Assembly (NCBI GenBank): GCA_029379385.1
Contig: CM055612.1
Span: 17,608,001-17,672,000, forward strand
DNA length: 64,000 nucleotides
Direction: 5' to 3'
DNA from: Quillaja saponaria
Taxonomy: Eukaryota; Streptophyta; Magnoliopsida; Fabales; Quillajaceae
Part shown: one piece after another, positions 37,996 to 50,227 of the stretch
Layout of the letters: each line of letters opens with the position of its first letter
How positions within the stretch are numbered: the stretch's first letter is position 1
Program-made: the position numbers and the translations under genes
Notes under the pieces: model-generated
The model's input: only the letters and a program-made list of their open reading frames with translations
What the model was told of the DNA's origin: nothing
Database searches by the model: none

Positions 37996-39370
37996 TGTTG
38001 TTAAAAATACTATGCAAGTGCACGTATCGTTTAAACAAGTAATAAAAGGTAAGTTAAGTATCGTTCCCAGGAGGAATCAATTCTATCAAACGAAGTACTA
38101 AATTTATCAACTCCAACTGTATCTAGACAATTGAAAAGTTTAGATTGTTAATTATGATTATTCTAAAGCAAGTTAATAAAAAGACTGAACTTGAGATTAT
38201 GTAGAGAAAACCTAGGATTATAATTTCTTTCACACTTCACTTGATTTGCCTTTATCCTATCATACTTAGTTATGATATTATGTTCTTAACCTAGGGTTCC
38301 AAGTTAATTATAAGTATCGTTCGAATTGCTTATAATTCATACCTTAGTTAATCAATTCACTATATGTCTACGAGAATTAAATTAAGCAAGGTTCATTAAG
38401 AACAAACCTAATTTAGCTACACAAGGTATATAAGTATATGTCTATCCTATATGCAAATCAAATTCAACCAACTAAGTGAATGAATTCAAACATATGTTAT
38501 ATCATTCAAGGCTAACCTAGATTCCCTTTGTCAAGGTTCCTCTAAATTACCGAATCTATCTAATTGGAGATCAAGCAATTAGAAGCTATGAACATAAAAT
38601 GACATAAATAAAAATAATTTAAAACCCTAAGCAATCCATAGATAAAATTAAATCAAACAACATGTGAGTTCTATCATAATCCTAGAAAAGGATTTTGTTC
38701 ATGCTACTAGATGTAAAAATGACTATAGCTAAGCAAATCATCAAGAACATACAAAGAAACTAAAAGGAAAGAAGGAACAAGAGAAAACTAGGAAGATTTA
38801 GGTCTCCAATTTCTTCAAAATCCCTTGTTCCTCTAGCTTCATGTACTCTCAATCAATTTTATATTTCCACAAATTCCTTGCTCAATTGTGTGTTTAGAAT
38901 CCCTAAGCCCTTTTCCTTTATAGGCTTTAAAAATCATAAGTTAGAATCCAATTCGGAGTAATTTTATCAGGCCAGAGCCCTAGCCACGACTTTATGATGC
39001 CCCCGCGCCCACTTTCTGGCACCATAGCTCCCAACGCTACTGGTTGGGATTTTTCAGCACTTCAGCCTTAGTTTTTCACGACTTAGGTGACTGACAAGCT
39101 GAAATCTTATCCATTGAGCAATTAGTCTTCAAAAATGACTATTTGAATGTTATATCTTCAAAACACACAATCAAAGTTTAATAGGAATGAAACTCTTATT
39201 TTAAAAAGATAAATTCTAACTAATAATAACTAAAAACATGACATTTTAATGCAATATGAATTAATATACAAACTATGCTAAAACTAAACAATTCGTAATG
39301 CAAAAATCAAGAAGCTAACTAAAATGAATGCACAATGTGATCTAATATAAGTTATTTCATGAACTTATCA
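37996..39370 (-). repeat. Athila-like 3' LTR (1375 bp)
   Basis: On the + strand it runs from TGTTGTTAAAAATAC to GAACTTATCA. It matches 48666-50227 along its length and 57335-58442 in part. It lacks the GC-rich expansion present in the other LTR around 49.68-49.88 kb. Confidence 0.88.
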
Positions 39371-41037
39371 CACCCCCAAACTTAAGATTTTGCTAGTCCT
39401 CAAGCAAAAGAGTAAAATAACAACTAACACACTTTAAGAAGCATTACACCAAAATAATGGTGTCCCCATAATTTCCTTAAAAGTGTCACCGAATCTTAAC
39501 TCATTGTCAACCATAAGGTATCTTTCAAACTCATGTTTAACTTAAAAGCAAACATCATTCTCAAATGGATTTCCAAGTGTGTGTATGTGTATAATTGATC
39601 TTTTACCTTGAATTGCATGCAACCCGGATAAGTTTATGCCTATAAGTTTGCTTTCATTCATCTTTCCACTAATGTAGACTAATACTAAGTCAAGGATCAA
39701 AAGGTCTTTATAAAGCTTGTAATGTAGGCTAGGGTAATGATATGAATAAGGAGAATAAGCATAAGTTACCGTAAGCACCTAAATCAATCTAGACCTTGAA
39801 GAGCTTTCATCCATCCCATTACTTCATTTTGACTTAAATATTTCCCTTTTTCTTGTGTTTTTTCTTTCACCACTTCAAACTTTTCATTCTTTTGCTTGTA
39901 TTTTCACCCACTTGTCACCCTTCCAAACTTGAATATTTCTTATGTGAATAATTAGGATGAGCAAAGGGCATAACCATCTATAATTTCCTTTCTTTCTTTT
40001 TTCTTTTTTTTTCCTTCCACTTTTGTTCATTTACTTTGCATTGCTCAATATTTATCTAGAATGACCAAATACTTGAAAGTCAGGGTTCAAAATTGGATTC
40101 CATAACAAATGGTATAAGCAATAATGTGGGTGACTAAGGAAAAGACTTAATAAGCTCATAGGGGTGTACTAAGGATATAAAATAAACAAGGTTAGCTTGA
40201 AAGGCTCAAATGGTCCAACAATGGCCTAAATTCTCTCCTTAACTTAGTTTAGTTTCAAGACGGAATCAAACAAATTCTAGTGTTCTAAACCAAACAAGAG
40301 TATGCTAAGCACAAACCATTTCTATGTCAGCAACACATTCCCAAGAGAAAGACTAAGTGCATAATGAATGTTGGAAATCACACCCTACAATGCTACTAAT
40401 TCCATAATTGAAACACAACTGTCAGGATTATATGATAACAAAATTCTTATCATAGGATGGGGGAATCACATCATAATAGTATAATAGCATCTTCAACTAA
40501 ATGACATACTAAAATAATGACACATTAAAACACGAACAATAACTAAACATTAAACAACCTAAACACCAATAACATAAAGCACCCAAAAAACACATAACAC
40601 ACCCCTAAACTTAAACATAACATTGTCCTTTATAGAATAAAATAACAAAATAGAAAATAAAGTAGGAAAAAGGAACTTCCTTGAAAAGCCAAAGAGTGCC
40701 TAATCCTCTTCCTCTTTATCTTCTGCCATTTTGTTAAAGAAACGAGGATCCGAGTAAGGTGGAAAGGTACTCATGACCACTCCCATATGTTCAGCGCATA
40801 TGTGTTGCACTTGTGCCATAACATTAAGGCAACTTTTTTTTTGTGTGCTCTTGGATCTTTCTACCACTCCATACATTAAGTTAAAGTACTAGGCCTATAT
40901 GGCCCGGCTATAGACGGTTGAGATGGTTGTGGGACTGAAAATGAGCTACCTTTTACCAACATATTGTTAGGAACTGGGAGACGGGTAATAACATCTTATC
41001 AATATTCCCCTTAGGTTACAGCAACTTTTCATTATTG

Positions 41038-41753
41038 TCAAAATGGACACCAGCTCGGACACATAAAACAATTATTAAACATGAGAATTGAAGTCCTTCC
41101 CTTATTTGGAGCAAGCATACTTAATGATATTAAAAAAATCAGGCTCCCAATATCAATTCTTTTGTCGGTAAGAATGGAATGCAAGAGAATCGCTCTTTCC
41201 TTGGTGACATCACTAGTATGTGTACAAGGCAACCTATTGTTAAACAAGAATAATAACCAAGCCTTTTCATACTTGCTCATTGCATTGGACCGGAAAGTAA
41301 TTGGCTCGCCATTGGATAATTTCCATGTAGTTCGACCCTTACATAAGAAAGAGATAACCTCCTCCAAATTTGCCTCACCTTCCACAAGTGAGGTGTACTC
41401 ATCTTCTTCAATGTCTAGCAACCCATAAATTGTATTAATGATATGGCTATCAAATGGAGCTTGTTGCCCATGAATAAACACCTTACCATTCTTGTGATCG
41501 AAGGCATTGGAATAGAACTCCTTTACCAATGAAACAACTGTCGATTTTAATAGATCACAAAATCTCCCCTAACAAAAAACTTTAATGATATCATAGATTT
41601 TCTCATGGAATTAGGGTATTAATTCAAACCCTCTTTCAGCAATTATACCCCGGTTTGCAAGTGAGTGTGCAAAACATACTCGAGCTTCTTCGAACACAAA
41701 TTTAGAGTGGTCACATGTAGAACTAGAACCATCCTTTGACTTCTTTGGAGGCA
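41038..41753 (-). pseudogene. Athila env-position ORF (putative plant transposon protein)
   Basis: Starts with an ATG at 41753 (MPPKKSKDGSSS) and runs with one or two stops to 41038. The long open part contains VKEFYSNAF, VFIHGQQAPFDSHIIN, EEVISFLCKG, SKYEKAWLLFL and SDVTKERAILLHSIL. This is the pattern of the domain catalogued as 'putative plant transposon protein', found downstream of integrase or on its own in Athila-type elements. Its function is unproven. It lies between integrase and the 3' LTR. A second, more decayed copy is at 60472-61170. Confidence 0.75.
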
Positions 41754-42751
41754 TAGCTTAATTCAAAAACACAATTTGGAATAATGTATATATATATCCA
41801 ATAATTCCAATCCAAACCACAATAATAACACAACCCCCAAACTTGTATAGCACTATCTATATCAAAGGTAATCAATGCCAAGCATGTAATCCTCCACACA
41901 TTACTAGAACTAAAATCCACTAATTTATAAGATCAAAACCCTAATTTTTCAACCTCACAAACCTAAATTTGGGTATAGCATGAATAGTGCAAAAAATTGA
42001 TTACCCATGGTTCAAAACAAGCTTAAATCCTTAAATAACTTTAAGGAAATGCATATATCCATACTAGATCAAGAATTTTTGCTCTCCTTTCTTCAAAAAT
42101 ATGAAAAACCCTTGATTTATAAGAAACTTACTTGCAAGAAGGAAATCCACTTAAAGCTTGAAGGAGGGAGTAGCCATGGATGCCATTCTTGAAACTTTGA
42201 AGAAGATGAACTTTGAATCACTTGATTTGGGCAATAGGTCTTGGATTTTGAGTAAGGAAGATGGTTTTAGGGAGGTAAGGAGTGTTTAGATATGAATTGG
42301 GGTTGGGAATGAATGAATTTTAGGCTGTTTAAAAAACAGCCCTTGCCGACAATGCCTAGGCACTGGCTTGCTTCTATCTTGTGTTATTTCCTTGCGCTAT
42401 AGCACCTAAAATGGGTGTTGCGTTGCCTAACGGGTTTGTTTTAGAGCTCTTGACATGTTTTGAGGTGTTTATGTTATTCCTACAAGACAGAACATGGAAA
42501 TTCAATTAAATTACTCTAAATAAAACTCAAAAAACTTGAAAACTAAAGAAAAAGTTTAGAAAGCTTAGGTTGTCTCTTAAGTAATGCTTGATTTATAATT
42601 ATCGGCTTGACTTTGTGATGTTTATTCGGTATTGACTAGAGTGATGGAGTTTTTTTTACAATTAATAGGACCTCCCCAATAATGTTTGAGCCTTTACCCA
42701 TTAACCTTGAATTTATTGTTAGGCTTTTTTTTCTTCGGCTATTTCCATAGC

Positions 42752-43640
42752 TCAATAAGGAAACACTGTAATGAATATAAAAGGCCCGGACCACCTTGAC
42801 TTAAGCTTTCCTCGGAATAGCTTTAAATTGGAATTAAAGAGTAAGACCTTCATAACAAGCTCAAAGTGGCAGTTGATCTTCTTGTCATGCCATTTTTTTT
42901 GTTCGTTCCTTATAAATCTTCGCATTCCCATATGCTTGAAGGCAGAACTCATCCATCTCATTAAGTTAAAGTATCCTTTTTTCACCAGTTGTATGGAGGT
43001 CAAGTTTCAACTTCTTAATAGCCCAATATGCATTATGTTCAAACTCCACGGGGAGGTAGCATGCTTTCCCAAAAACCAGTCTATATGGAGACATGCATAT
43101 AGGAGTTTTATAGGCTGTACGATATGCCCACAATGCATCGTCCAATCTCATGGACCAATCTTTTTGTGAAGGACATACTATTTTCTCTAAGATTTTCTAG
43201 CTGAAAATTTCGGCTTGGCCACTAGATTATGGATGATAGGCTAAGGAAAAGTTGTGAGTGACTCCTTATTTAGCTAAAAGGACCTCCAAGTTCTTGTTGC
43301 AAAAATGGGAATCCTCATCATTAATAATAGCTTTAGGGGTGCCAAATCGAGTGAAGATTTTTGTCTTGAGGAAGTTCATCATAACCTTTGAATCATTTGT
43401 TGGCAAGGCTATTGCTTCTACCCATTTAGAAACATAATCCACTGCTACTAAGATATACTGATTGTTGTATGAGGATGGAAAGGGACCTATGAAGTCAACT
43501 CCCCATACATAAAAAATCTCCACTTCAAGGATGTTATAAAGAGGCATCTCATGCCTTTGGGAGATGTTGCCTATCCCTTGGCACCTATCACAAGAAGCAA
43601 CAAAATTATTAGCATTCTTAAATAAAGAGGGCCAATTAAA
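42752..43640 (-). pseudogene. Athila-like integrase
   Basis: The minus strand shows the integrase core with the first Asp in [12 protein letters not shown], the second Asp region in [18 protein letters not shown], then [15 protein letters not shown] and [17 protein letters not shown]. It ends with KLKSRWSGPFIF, the usual gypsy C-terminal module. Frames shift near 43000 and 43200 and stops occur, so it is inactive. Its CCHH-type zinc part lies near 43570-43640. Confidence 0.85.
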
Positions 43641-43888
43641 ACCTGATTTGAGGACTTTTGCTATGGTTCACTCTTTTCTAAAATGTCCATCATAGTGTGA
43701 GGCATGGAAATGCTGAAGCATAGTTTGAATTTCTTCCTCTAGGACACACCTTTAAGAATTTGATCAGCACATTGCGTAAACAAGAAAGGGTTATTTTATA
43801 CATAATATTTGAAATCATGTAAAAACTTTTTTCTTTGTTGGAAAGTCAAATCAGGAGGAAAAACTTTACTGTCAATATAATTAACAAA

Positions 43889-44158
43889 TCAGCATACCAA
43901 GGTGATCAAGGTTTGATCAACAATTTTCTCACCACCTTCCAACCTTGATAGATGTTCTACCACTTGGTTTTCCGTTCCTTTTTTATTTATAATCTCCAAG
44001 TTAAACTCTTGGAATAAGAGTATCCATCTAATCAACCTAGGCATCACATCCTTTTTGTCAATCAAATATTTAATAATAGAATGGTCAATATAAATAATAA
44101 CTTCAGTTCTAATAAGATAACAACAAAATTTATCAAAAGCAAACATTATTGCTAACAA
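43889..44158 (-). pseudogene. Athila-like RNase H C-terminal part
   Basis: An 89-codon open piece with [39 protein letters not shown] and VVEHLSRLE. These are the end of RNase H and the linker towards integrase in gypsy pol. It is directly downstream, in the gene's direction, of the triplicated segment. Confidence 0.85.
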
Positions 44159-45391
44159 TTCTTTTTCAATAGTGGTGTAATCGAGCTAAGTTATAGTCAA
44201 TGTTTTACTAGTATAATAAATAGAGCGAAAGATCTTATCCTTACGTTGTCCTAATACTGAACCTACCGCATAGTCACTAGTATCACACATAAGTTCAAAG
44301 GGTAGGTTCCAATTAGGAATAACAATTATAGGAGTAGTAATTAATCTCTATTTCAACTCTAAGAATGCATTTAGACATGCTTCATCAAAATAAAATGGAG
44401 TGTCTTTTTCTAAAAGGTTACATAGCAGTTTTGAAATTTTTGAAAAGTCCTTAATGAATCGCTTATAAAAACCTGCATACCCTAGAAAGCTTCTAATACC
44501 TTTTACTAAACTAGATAGAGAAAGTTTCTTTATTGCTTCAATCTAAGCCTTATCCACCTCTATGCTAACAATTCTTTTTCAGTGGCGGTGTAATTGAGTT
44601 GAGCTTTAGTCAATATCTTACTAGCATAATAAATAGAGTGAAAGATCTTATCCTTACATTGTCCTAATACTGTACCTACTGTATAGTCACTAGTATCACA
44701 CATAAATTCAAAGGGTAGGTTCCAATTAGGATTAACAATTATATGAGTAGTAATTAATCTCTATTTCAACTCTAAGAATGCATTTAGACATGCTTCATCA
44801 AAATAAAAGGGAGTGTCCTTTTCTAAAAGGTTACATAGCGATTTTGAAATTTTTGAAAAGTCCTTAATGAACTGCTTATAAAAACCTGCATACCCTAGAA
44901 AGCTTCTAATACCTTTTACTGAACTAGATGGAGAAAGTTTCTTTATTGCTTCAATCTTAGCCTTATCCACCTCTATACTAACAATTCTTTTTCAATGGTG
45001 GTGTAATTGAGCTGAGCTTTAGTCAATGTCTTACAAGCATAATAAATAGAGTGAAAGATCTTATCCTTATGTTATCCTAATATTGCACTTACTGCATAGT
45101 CACTAGCATCACACATAAGTTCAAAGGGTAGGTTCTAATTAGGAATAACAATTATAGGAGTAGTAATTAATCTCTATTTCAACTCAAAGAATGCAGCTAA
45201 ACATGCTTCATCAAAATAAAAGGGAGTGTCTTTTCTAAAAGGGTTGCATAGTAGTTTTGAAACTTTTTAAAAATTCCTTAATGAACTGCCTATAAAAGCT
45301 TGCATACCCTAGAAAGCTTCTAATACTTTTACTGAACTAAATGGTGGAATTTTCTCTATTACTTCAATCTTAGCCTTTTCCACCTCTATGC
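44154..45391 (-). repeat. tandem triplication of a 413-bp RT/RNase H segment
   Basis: Three head-to-tail units start with AACAATTCTTTTTCA at 44154, 44567 and 44980, each about 413 bases. Each encodes on the minus strand the RT connection and the start of RNase H (SFLGYAGFYKQFIKDF, NWNLPFE, TSDYAVG-like, YYASK). The copies differ at scattered sites, so the event is not very recent, yet all are the same length. Normal elements have one copy, so this duplication alone would wreck the polyprotein. Confidence 0.9.
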
Positions 45392-45452
45392 CTTTGCTAG
45401 ATACCTTATGTCCTAAGATAATCTCTTATTGTACCATAAAATGACAATATTT

Positions 45453-45569
45453 CTAATTTAAGACCAAATTGGTCTTTTTACATAGTTTAAGCACACATTT
45501 TAAATTATGGAGACAACTATCAAAAGAGTCGCAAAAAAAAAAAAAAAAAAAAAAAAAAAGATAATAATA

Positions 45570-45604
<35 letters not shown>

Positions 45605-46033
45605 TCATGTACACCACAAGACTATGCTCTACCATGTCAATGAAAATAGTTATCATGCATATTTGAAAAGTGGCATGTTTATTACAAAGACCAAAAAGCA
45701 TCCTTCTAAAGGCGATGATGCTATAAGGATAAGTAAAAGTGGTCTTTTCTTAGTCCTCTGGGGTTATAGCTATTTGGTTAAATTGCTTACATACCAAAGA
45801 AGAGGAAAGTCGTCTTTCCTTGTAGCCTTGTTGAGCTTGCAGTAGTCCATGCATACACACCATCTAATCATGGTCCTTATAGGGATGAGTTCATTCTTGG
45901 TGTTGGCCACAACTTTCATCCCTCCCCTCTTTGATACACATTGAATTGGACTTACCCATGAGCTATAATGATCACATCTAGCAACTTTATCACTTCCTTC
46001 TTGGTTACCTCTTTCATAATTGGATTGAGTCAC
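45453..46033 (-). pseudogene. Athila-like reverse transcriptase core, active site replaced by microsatellite
   Basis: Minus-strand frames show SSWVSPIQCVSKRGGM, VCMDYCKLNKATRKDDFPL and, after a frame change, MLFGLCNKHATFQICM and VVYMNY. The catalytic YMDD/FMDD-type box should follow at this point. Instead the frame runs into a long Tyr run and a Phe run encoded by an ATA/TAA and A tract, then continues as CDSFDSCLHNLK, still in frame. The element's RT is therefore dead. Confidence 0.85.
45533..45603. repeat. poly(A) and (TAA)n microsatellite in RT
   Basis: About 27 A residues followed by about 43 bases of mostly perfect TAA triplets, with two small irregularities. It sits exactly at the RT catalytic motif. 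Confidence 0.97.
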
Positions 46034-46750
46034 CTTTGATATTCAATGGTAGGTTTATGATTATCCTACATCAAGATTTTATGCATTTAAAATGAAGGGC
46101 TTAAGTCTTTGATGTCGGCTATGATCATCTTAGTGCCTTCTTGTGCTCTTTTAGCATATGAAGGAGTGTCTCTTCCTGCATAATAGTAAGAGCAACAGAA
46201 ATAATAACAGGCAAAGTAGATGATGGACCCATAAAAGCATACGTTAGATGTGGTAGCAACGGCTTTAGCTCCAATGTAAATAGCTCTTCAATAGAGGGCT
46301 TGGAAGCCGAAGCTGTAGAGGTCAGAATGTCAAGAGATTCAAACTTGAGGTTTGATCTCAATATGAAAGGTAAAATATCTAATAATTTCATACACTCAAC
46401 AAAATTGTCATCTTCTCTATTAGTATTGAAAATTATAGATGCTTTAAGAGGATCAATAGGATAATTATCTAAAAATACCTCGAGTTATTTCATTCACCAC
46501 ATCAAAAGCAAAATATTCTTCATAGTCTGAAGGAAATTTTATAGCATTAAAAACATTAAATGTTACCTCTTAGTCTTGAATCCTCATGGTAAGCTCACAT
46601 TTTTGCACATCAATTAGTGTTCTACCTATAGCTAAGAAAGGTCTTCCAAGAATGATAGGGATTTCCCTATCTTCTTCTATGTCAAGCACAATTAATTTAG
46701 CAGGAAAAATCAATTTATCGACTTTAACTAAGACATCTTCTACTATTCCC

Positions 46751-47374
46751 CTAAAAATAGGTTAAAGACCTATCAGCTAGTTGCAATGTAACTGATGTAG
46801 GCTTAACTTTCCCCAAACCTAATTTCTGATACATAGACAAAGACATTAAATTAATACTATCTCCTATATCACATAAAGCCTTACCAAAAAATTGAGTACC
46901 AATAGTACAAGAAATAATAAAACTACTTGGATCCTTTAACTTTGGTGGGAGTTTCTTTTGTAGTATAGCACTACATTCTTCAGTGAAAGCAACGGTTTCA
47001 TACTCACCTAATCTCCCCTTTTTAGACAAGATGTCCTTCATGAACTTGACATAGCTCGACATTTGTTCTAAAGCTTTAGCAAATGGTATGTTGATATTGA
47101 GCTTTTTGTAAACTTCTAGGAACTTTTAGAATTGCTTGTCAAGATTCTTCTTTTGGAATCTTTGAGGTAAGGGTATTAAAGGAGTAGGCACAATAGATTC
47201 ATTGGTTTGATCATTTTCCTTTTTCTTTTCAATTGAAGTATCTACTTCAATTGGTTTATTCACAACTTCAGCTTGTTTATTTGTCTCCTCAACTGTCTTA
47301 CCACTTCTAAGAGTTAGCCTTGCATTGCTCTTTATCATTCCTTGGATTAGGCTCTGTGTCATTAGAGAGGACAC
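46751..47374 (-). pseudogene. Athila-like gag end and aspartic protease
   Basis: Two open pieces: 47126-47374 (LTLRSGKTVEE, a linker typical of Athila gag-pol) and 46751-47062, which holds the protease core ALCDIGDSINLMSLSMYQKLGLG. Active copies read DLGAS or similar at this point. Here the residue after the Gly is Asp, so the active-site loop is altered. Upstream, KLPPKLKDPSSFIISC is the usual lead-in. Confidence 0.8.
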
Positions 47375-48033
47375 CTTGAGGCCTATTTGTTAGGGCATTG
47401 GCCAGCTAGCCTATTTGTGTCTCAAGAGTTCTTAAAGAAGTGGCTTGACTTTGGATCACTAAATCAATCCTAGACATGTATTGCATGAACATGTCCTCCA
47501 AGGATGATTTTTTCTTAAGTACAGCCACTGGTCTTACTTGTGGTTAAAACCCGGGAGGATAGTTAGGCTTCACAGTATTTGAAGTCCTTTGATTGTTCCA
47601 ACTAAAATTAGGATGGTTTCTCCATCCTGGGTTCTAAGTGTTGGAAAAAAGGGTTGTTTTGCCTATTATAATTGCCCACATATTGCACTGCTTCAATGTT
47701 TGAGCATTGATCACTAGTATAATTATCTTCACATATTTCGCAAGCTATAACTTTATTCTTGATTGTTGAAACCCCAGTTACTTTTTGAGTTGCAAATCGT
47801 TAATATGATCATTAATAATTATTTGAAGTCATTGCTTCAAACAGCTCATTTGCTTAGTTAATAGACTTTCTAATTAATGCATCGCCAACTGCCACATCAA
47901 TGGTGGTTCTCATTTGGCTAACCAAACCATTGTACAAGGTTTGGACTTGTAGCCACTTCGGAATGCCATAGTAAATGCACCGCCTCAACAAGTCTTTGTA
48001 TCTTTCCCATGCTTCATAAAGCGATTTTTGGTC

Positions 48034-48264
48034 TTATTGCATGAATGAGGTGATTTCATTTCGCAACTTAGCTATTTTGGCCAGTGGAAAGAATTTTGCC
48101 AAGAACTTTTGAGCCAAGTCCGTCCATGTAGTAATGGAGTGGGATGGCAAGGAGTACAACCAACTTCTCGCCTTATCTTGAAGTGAGAAAGGGAAAAGCC
48201 TTAAATGAATGGCATCAACAAAAACACCATTGCACTTGAAAGTGTCACACAACTCCAAGAACAT
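48034..48264 (-). pseudogene. Athila-like gag (retrotransposon gag domain)
   Basis: The open piece has FVDAIHLRLFPFSLQDKARSWL, then SITTWTDLAQKFLAKFFP and EITSF, the standard plant gypsy gag core. The domain continues with stops to about 47800. Gag forms the virus-like particle of the element; this copy is truncated. Confidence 0.85.
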
Positions 48265-48641
48265 TACTAGATACGCATTCAGTCATTGTTTGGAAGGCTA
48301 TCAAATTTCACTATTTGTTAGATCATTTGAATCTGGCTGGGCTTAATTTCAAAGTTATTAGCTTGAATTGCTATCTGTTAGATGCTTGAATGAAGATCTT
48401 CCACTAAGGGGACAACATAGCCCCTCAAGGCCTTAGGCTCTTGTTCGTTACCCATTCTTGGATTTTGCAAAGTAGCTTCTTAGTTCTCCTTTCAAAGTCT
48501 TCAAATAGTCTTTTCGATCTCCAGATCAAAAGGAATGACTTTTCCAAGCTATGAGTTTTTTCGCATAAACCTGAAATAAAAAAGAAAAATATGAATTAAA
48601 ACTGGAATTGGCTGGTATTAATATTAATAGAATAGAATAAT

Positions 48642-48659
48642 TCCCTAGCAACGGCACCA
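48642..48659 (-). other. primer binding site of the Athila-like element
   Basis: Minus strand TGGTGCCGTTGCTAGGGA lies a few bases inside the 5' LTR. It is close to TGGCGCCGTTGCCGGGGA, which I recall as the Asp-tRNA-type primer site common in Athila and Tat elements. Confidence 0.8.
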
Positions 48660-48665
48660 AAAACT

Positions 48666-50227
48666 TGTTGTTAAAAATACTATGCAAGCGCACATATCGT
48701 TTAAACAAGTAATGAAGTGTAAGTTAAGTATCTTTCCCATGAGGAATTAATTCTATCAAGCCAAGTACTAAAATTTACCAACTTTTACTTTATATAGACA
48801 GTTGAAAATTTTAGATTGTTAACTATAATTAATGTAAAGTAAGTAAATAAAAAGACTGAACCTGAAATTATATAGAGAGAACCTAGGGTTATAATTTCCC
48901 TCATACTTCACTTGATTTATCTTTATCCTATCATGCTTGGTTATGATATTATGTTATTAACATAAGGTTCAAAGTTACTTATAAGTATATTTCGAATTGC
49001 TTATAATTCATACCTTAGTTAATCAATTCACTATATGTCTATAAGAATTGGATTAAATAAGGTTCATTGAGAACAAACCTAATTTGGCTATACAATGTAT
49101 ATAGGTAACTGTCTCTCCTATATGCAAATCAAATTCAACCAACTAAGTGAATGAATTCAAATATGTGTTATATTATTCAAGGCTAACCTAGATTTACTTT
49201 GTCAAGGTTCCTCTAAATTACCTAATCTATCTAATTGGTGATCAAGCAATTAGAAGCAATGAACATAGAATAACATAAATAACAATAATTTCAAACCCTA
49301 AGCAATCCATAGATAAAATTAAATCAAACTACATAAGAGTTATATCAAAATCCTAGAAAAAGGATCTAGTTCATACTACTGGATGTAAACATGACTATAG
49401 CTGAGCAGATCATTAAGAACATACAAGAAACTAAAATGAAAGAAGGAATAAGAGAAAACTAAGAAGATGTTGGTCTCCAAGCTTTTCAAAATACCTTGCT
49501 CCTCTAGCTCCAAGTACTTTCAATCAACTCTATATCTCCAGAAATCTCGTGTTCAATTGTGTGTTTAGAATCCCCAAGCCCTTTTCTTTATAGGCTTCAA
49601 AAATCATAAGTTAGAGTCTAATTTGGAGTAATTTTATTGAGCCAGCGCCCCAGCCACAACTTTTTGGTGCCCCAGCACTAATTTTCGGATGAATCAAGAG
49701 ACTGTGAACTACATTGGGTGCCCCAGCCATAAGATTTTGGCACCCCAGCCACCAAATTTTGGCACCTCTATGCCAGGGCCAACGCCCTAGCGCTAACTTC
49801 CTGGTGCCTAGGCGTCAAACACCTATGTCTGGAACATTTTGGCCAAGAGCTTGGGTGCCTCAGAGCCCACTTTCCGGAGCCCTAGTGCTCGACATTATTG
49901 GTTGAGCTTTTTCAACATTACAACCTTGGTTTTTCATGGCCTAGGCGCCCGACGAGCTGAAATCTTATCCTTTGAGCAATTGGTCTTTAAAAAAGACTTC
50001 TTGAAGCTCGTACCTTCAAAACACACAACCAAAGTTTAATAGGAATGGAACTCATATTGAAAAAGATAAATTATAGGCAATAATAACTAAATGCATTACA
50101 TTTTAATGCAATACAAATTAATCTACTAACTAAGCTAAAACTAAACAATTCGTAATACAAAACTCAAGAACCTAGTTAAAATGAATGCACAATGTGATGT
50201 AATATAAGTTATTTCATGAACTTATTA
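48666..50227 (-). repeat. Athila-like 5' LTR (1562 bp)
   Basis: Matches the LTR at 37996-39370, with the same start TGTTGTTAAAAATAC. It ends GAACTTATTA, so the terminal CA is mutated. It is longer by a GC-rich expansion at about 49680-49880. Confidence 0.88.
49640..49890. repeat. GC-rich repeat array inside the 5' LTR
   Basis: Short units around TTTTGGCACCCCAGCC, TTTTGGTGCC and GCCCCAGC repeat irregularly. The matching part of the 3' LTR (about 38970-39060) has a single shorter version. The open frames here have no family resemblance. Confidence 0.7.

Larger units (their letters stand above)
37996..50227 (-). mobile_element. Athila-like Ty3/gypsy retrotransposon, near full length
   Basis: Minus-strand element of about 12.2 kb with two long LTRs (37996-39370 and 48666-50227). 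The primer site TGGTGCCGTTGCTAGGGA (minus strand, 48642-48659) resembles the Asp-tRNA type of Athila/Tat elements. A polypurine tract TTTGGGGGTG sits beside the 3' LTR. Order from 5' to 3': gag, protease, RT, RNase H, integrase, then an extra ORF in the env-like position. All frames are broken, the RNase H part is triplicated and the RT active site is disrupted. It is inserted in a Tekay-type LTR. No clean target duplication is visible. Confidence 0.88.

Noticed and set aside
45507..45845. 112-codon + strand frame with Lys and Ile runs
   Set aside because: It is the reverse reading of the microsatellite in the RT pseudogene.
49714..50039. Two overlapping open frames in the 5' LTR
   Set aside because: They arise from the GC-rich repeat units and are absent from the other LTR copies.
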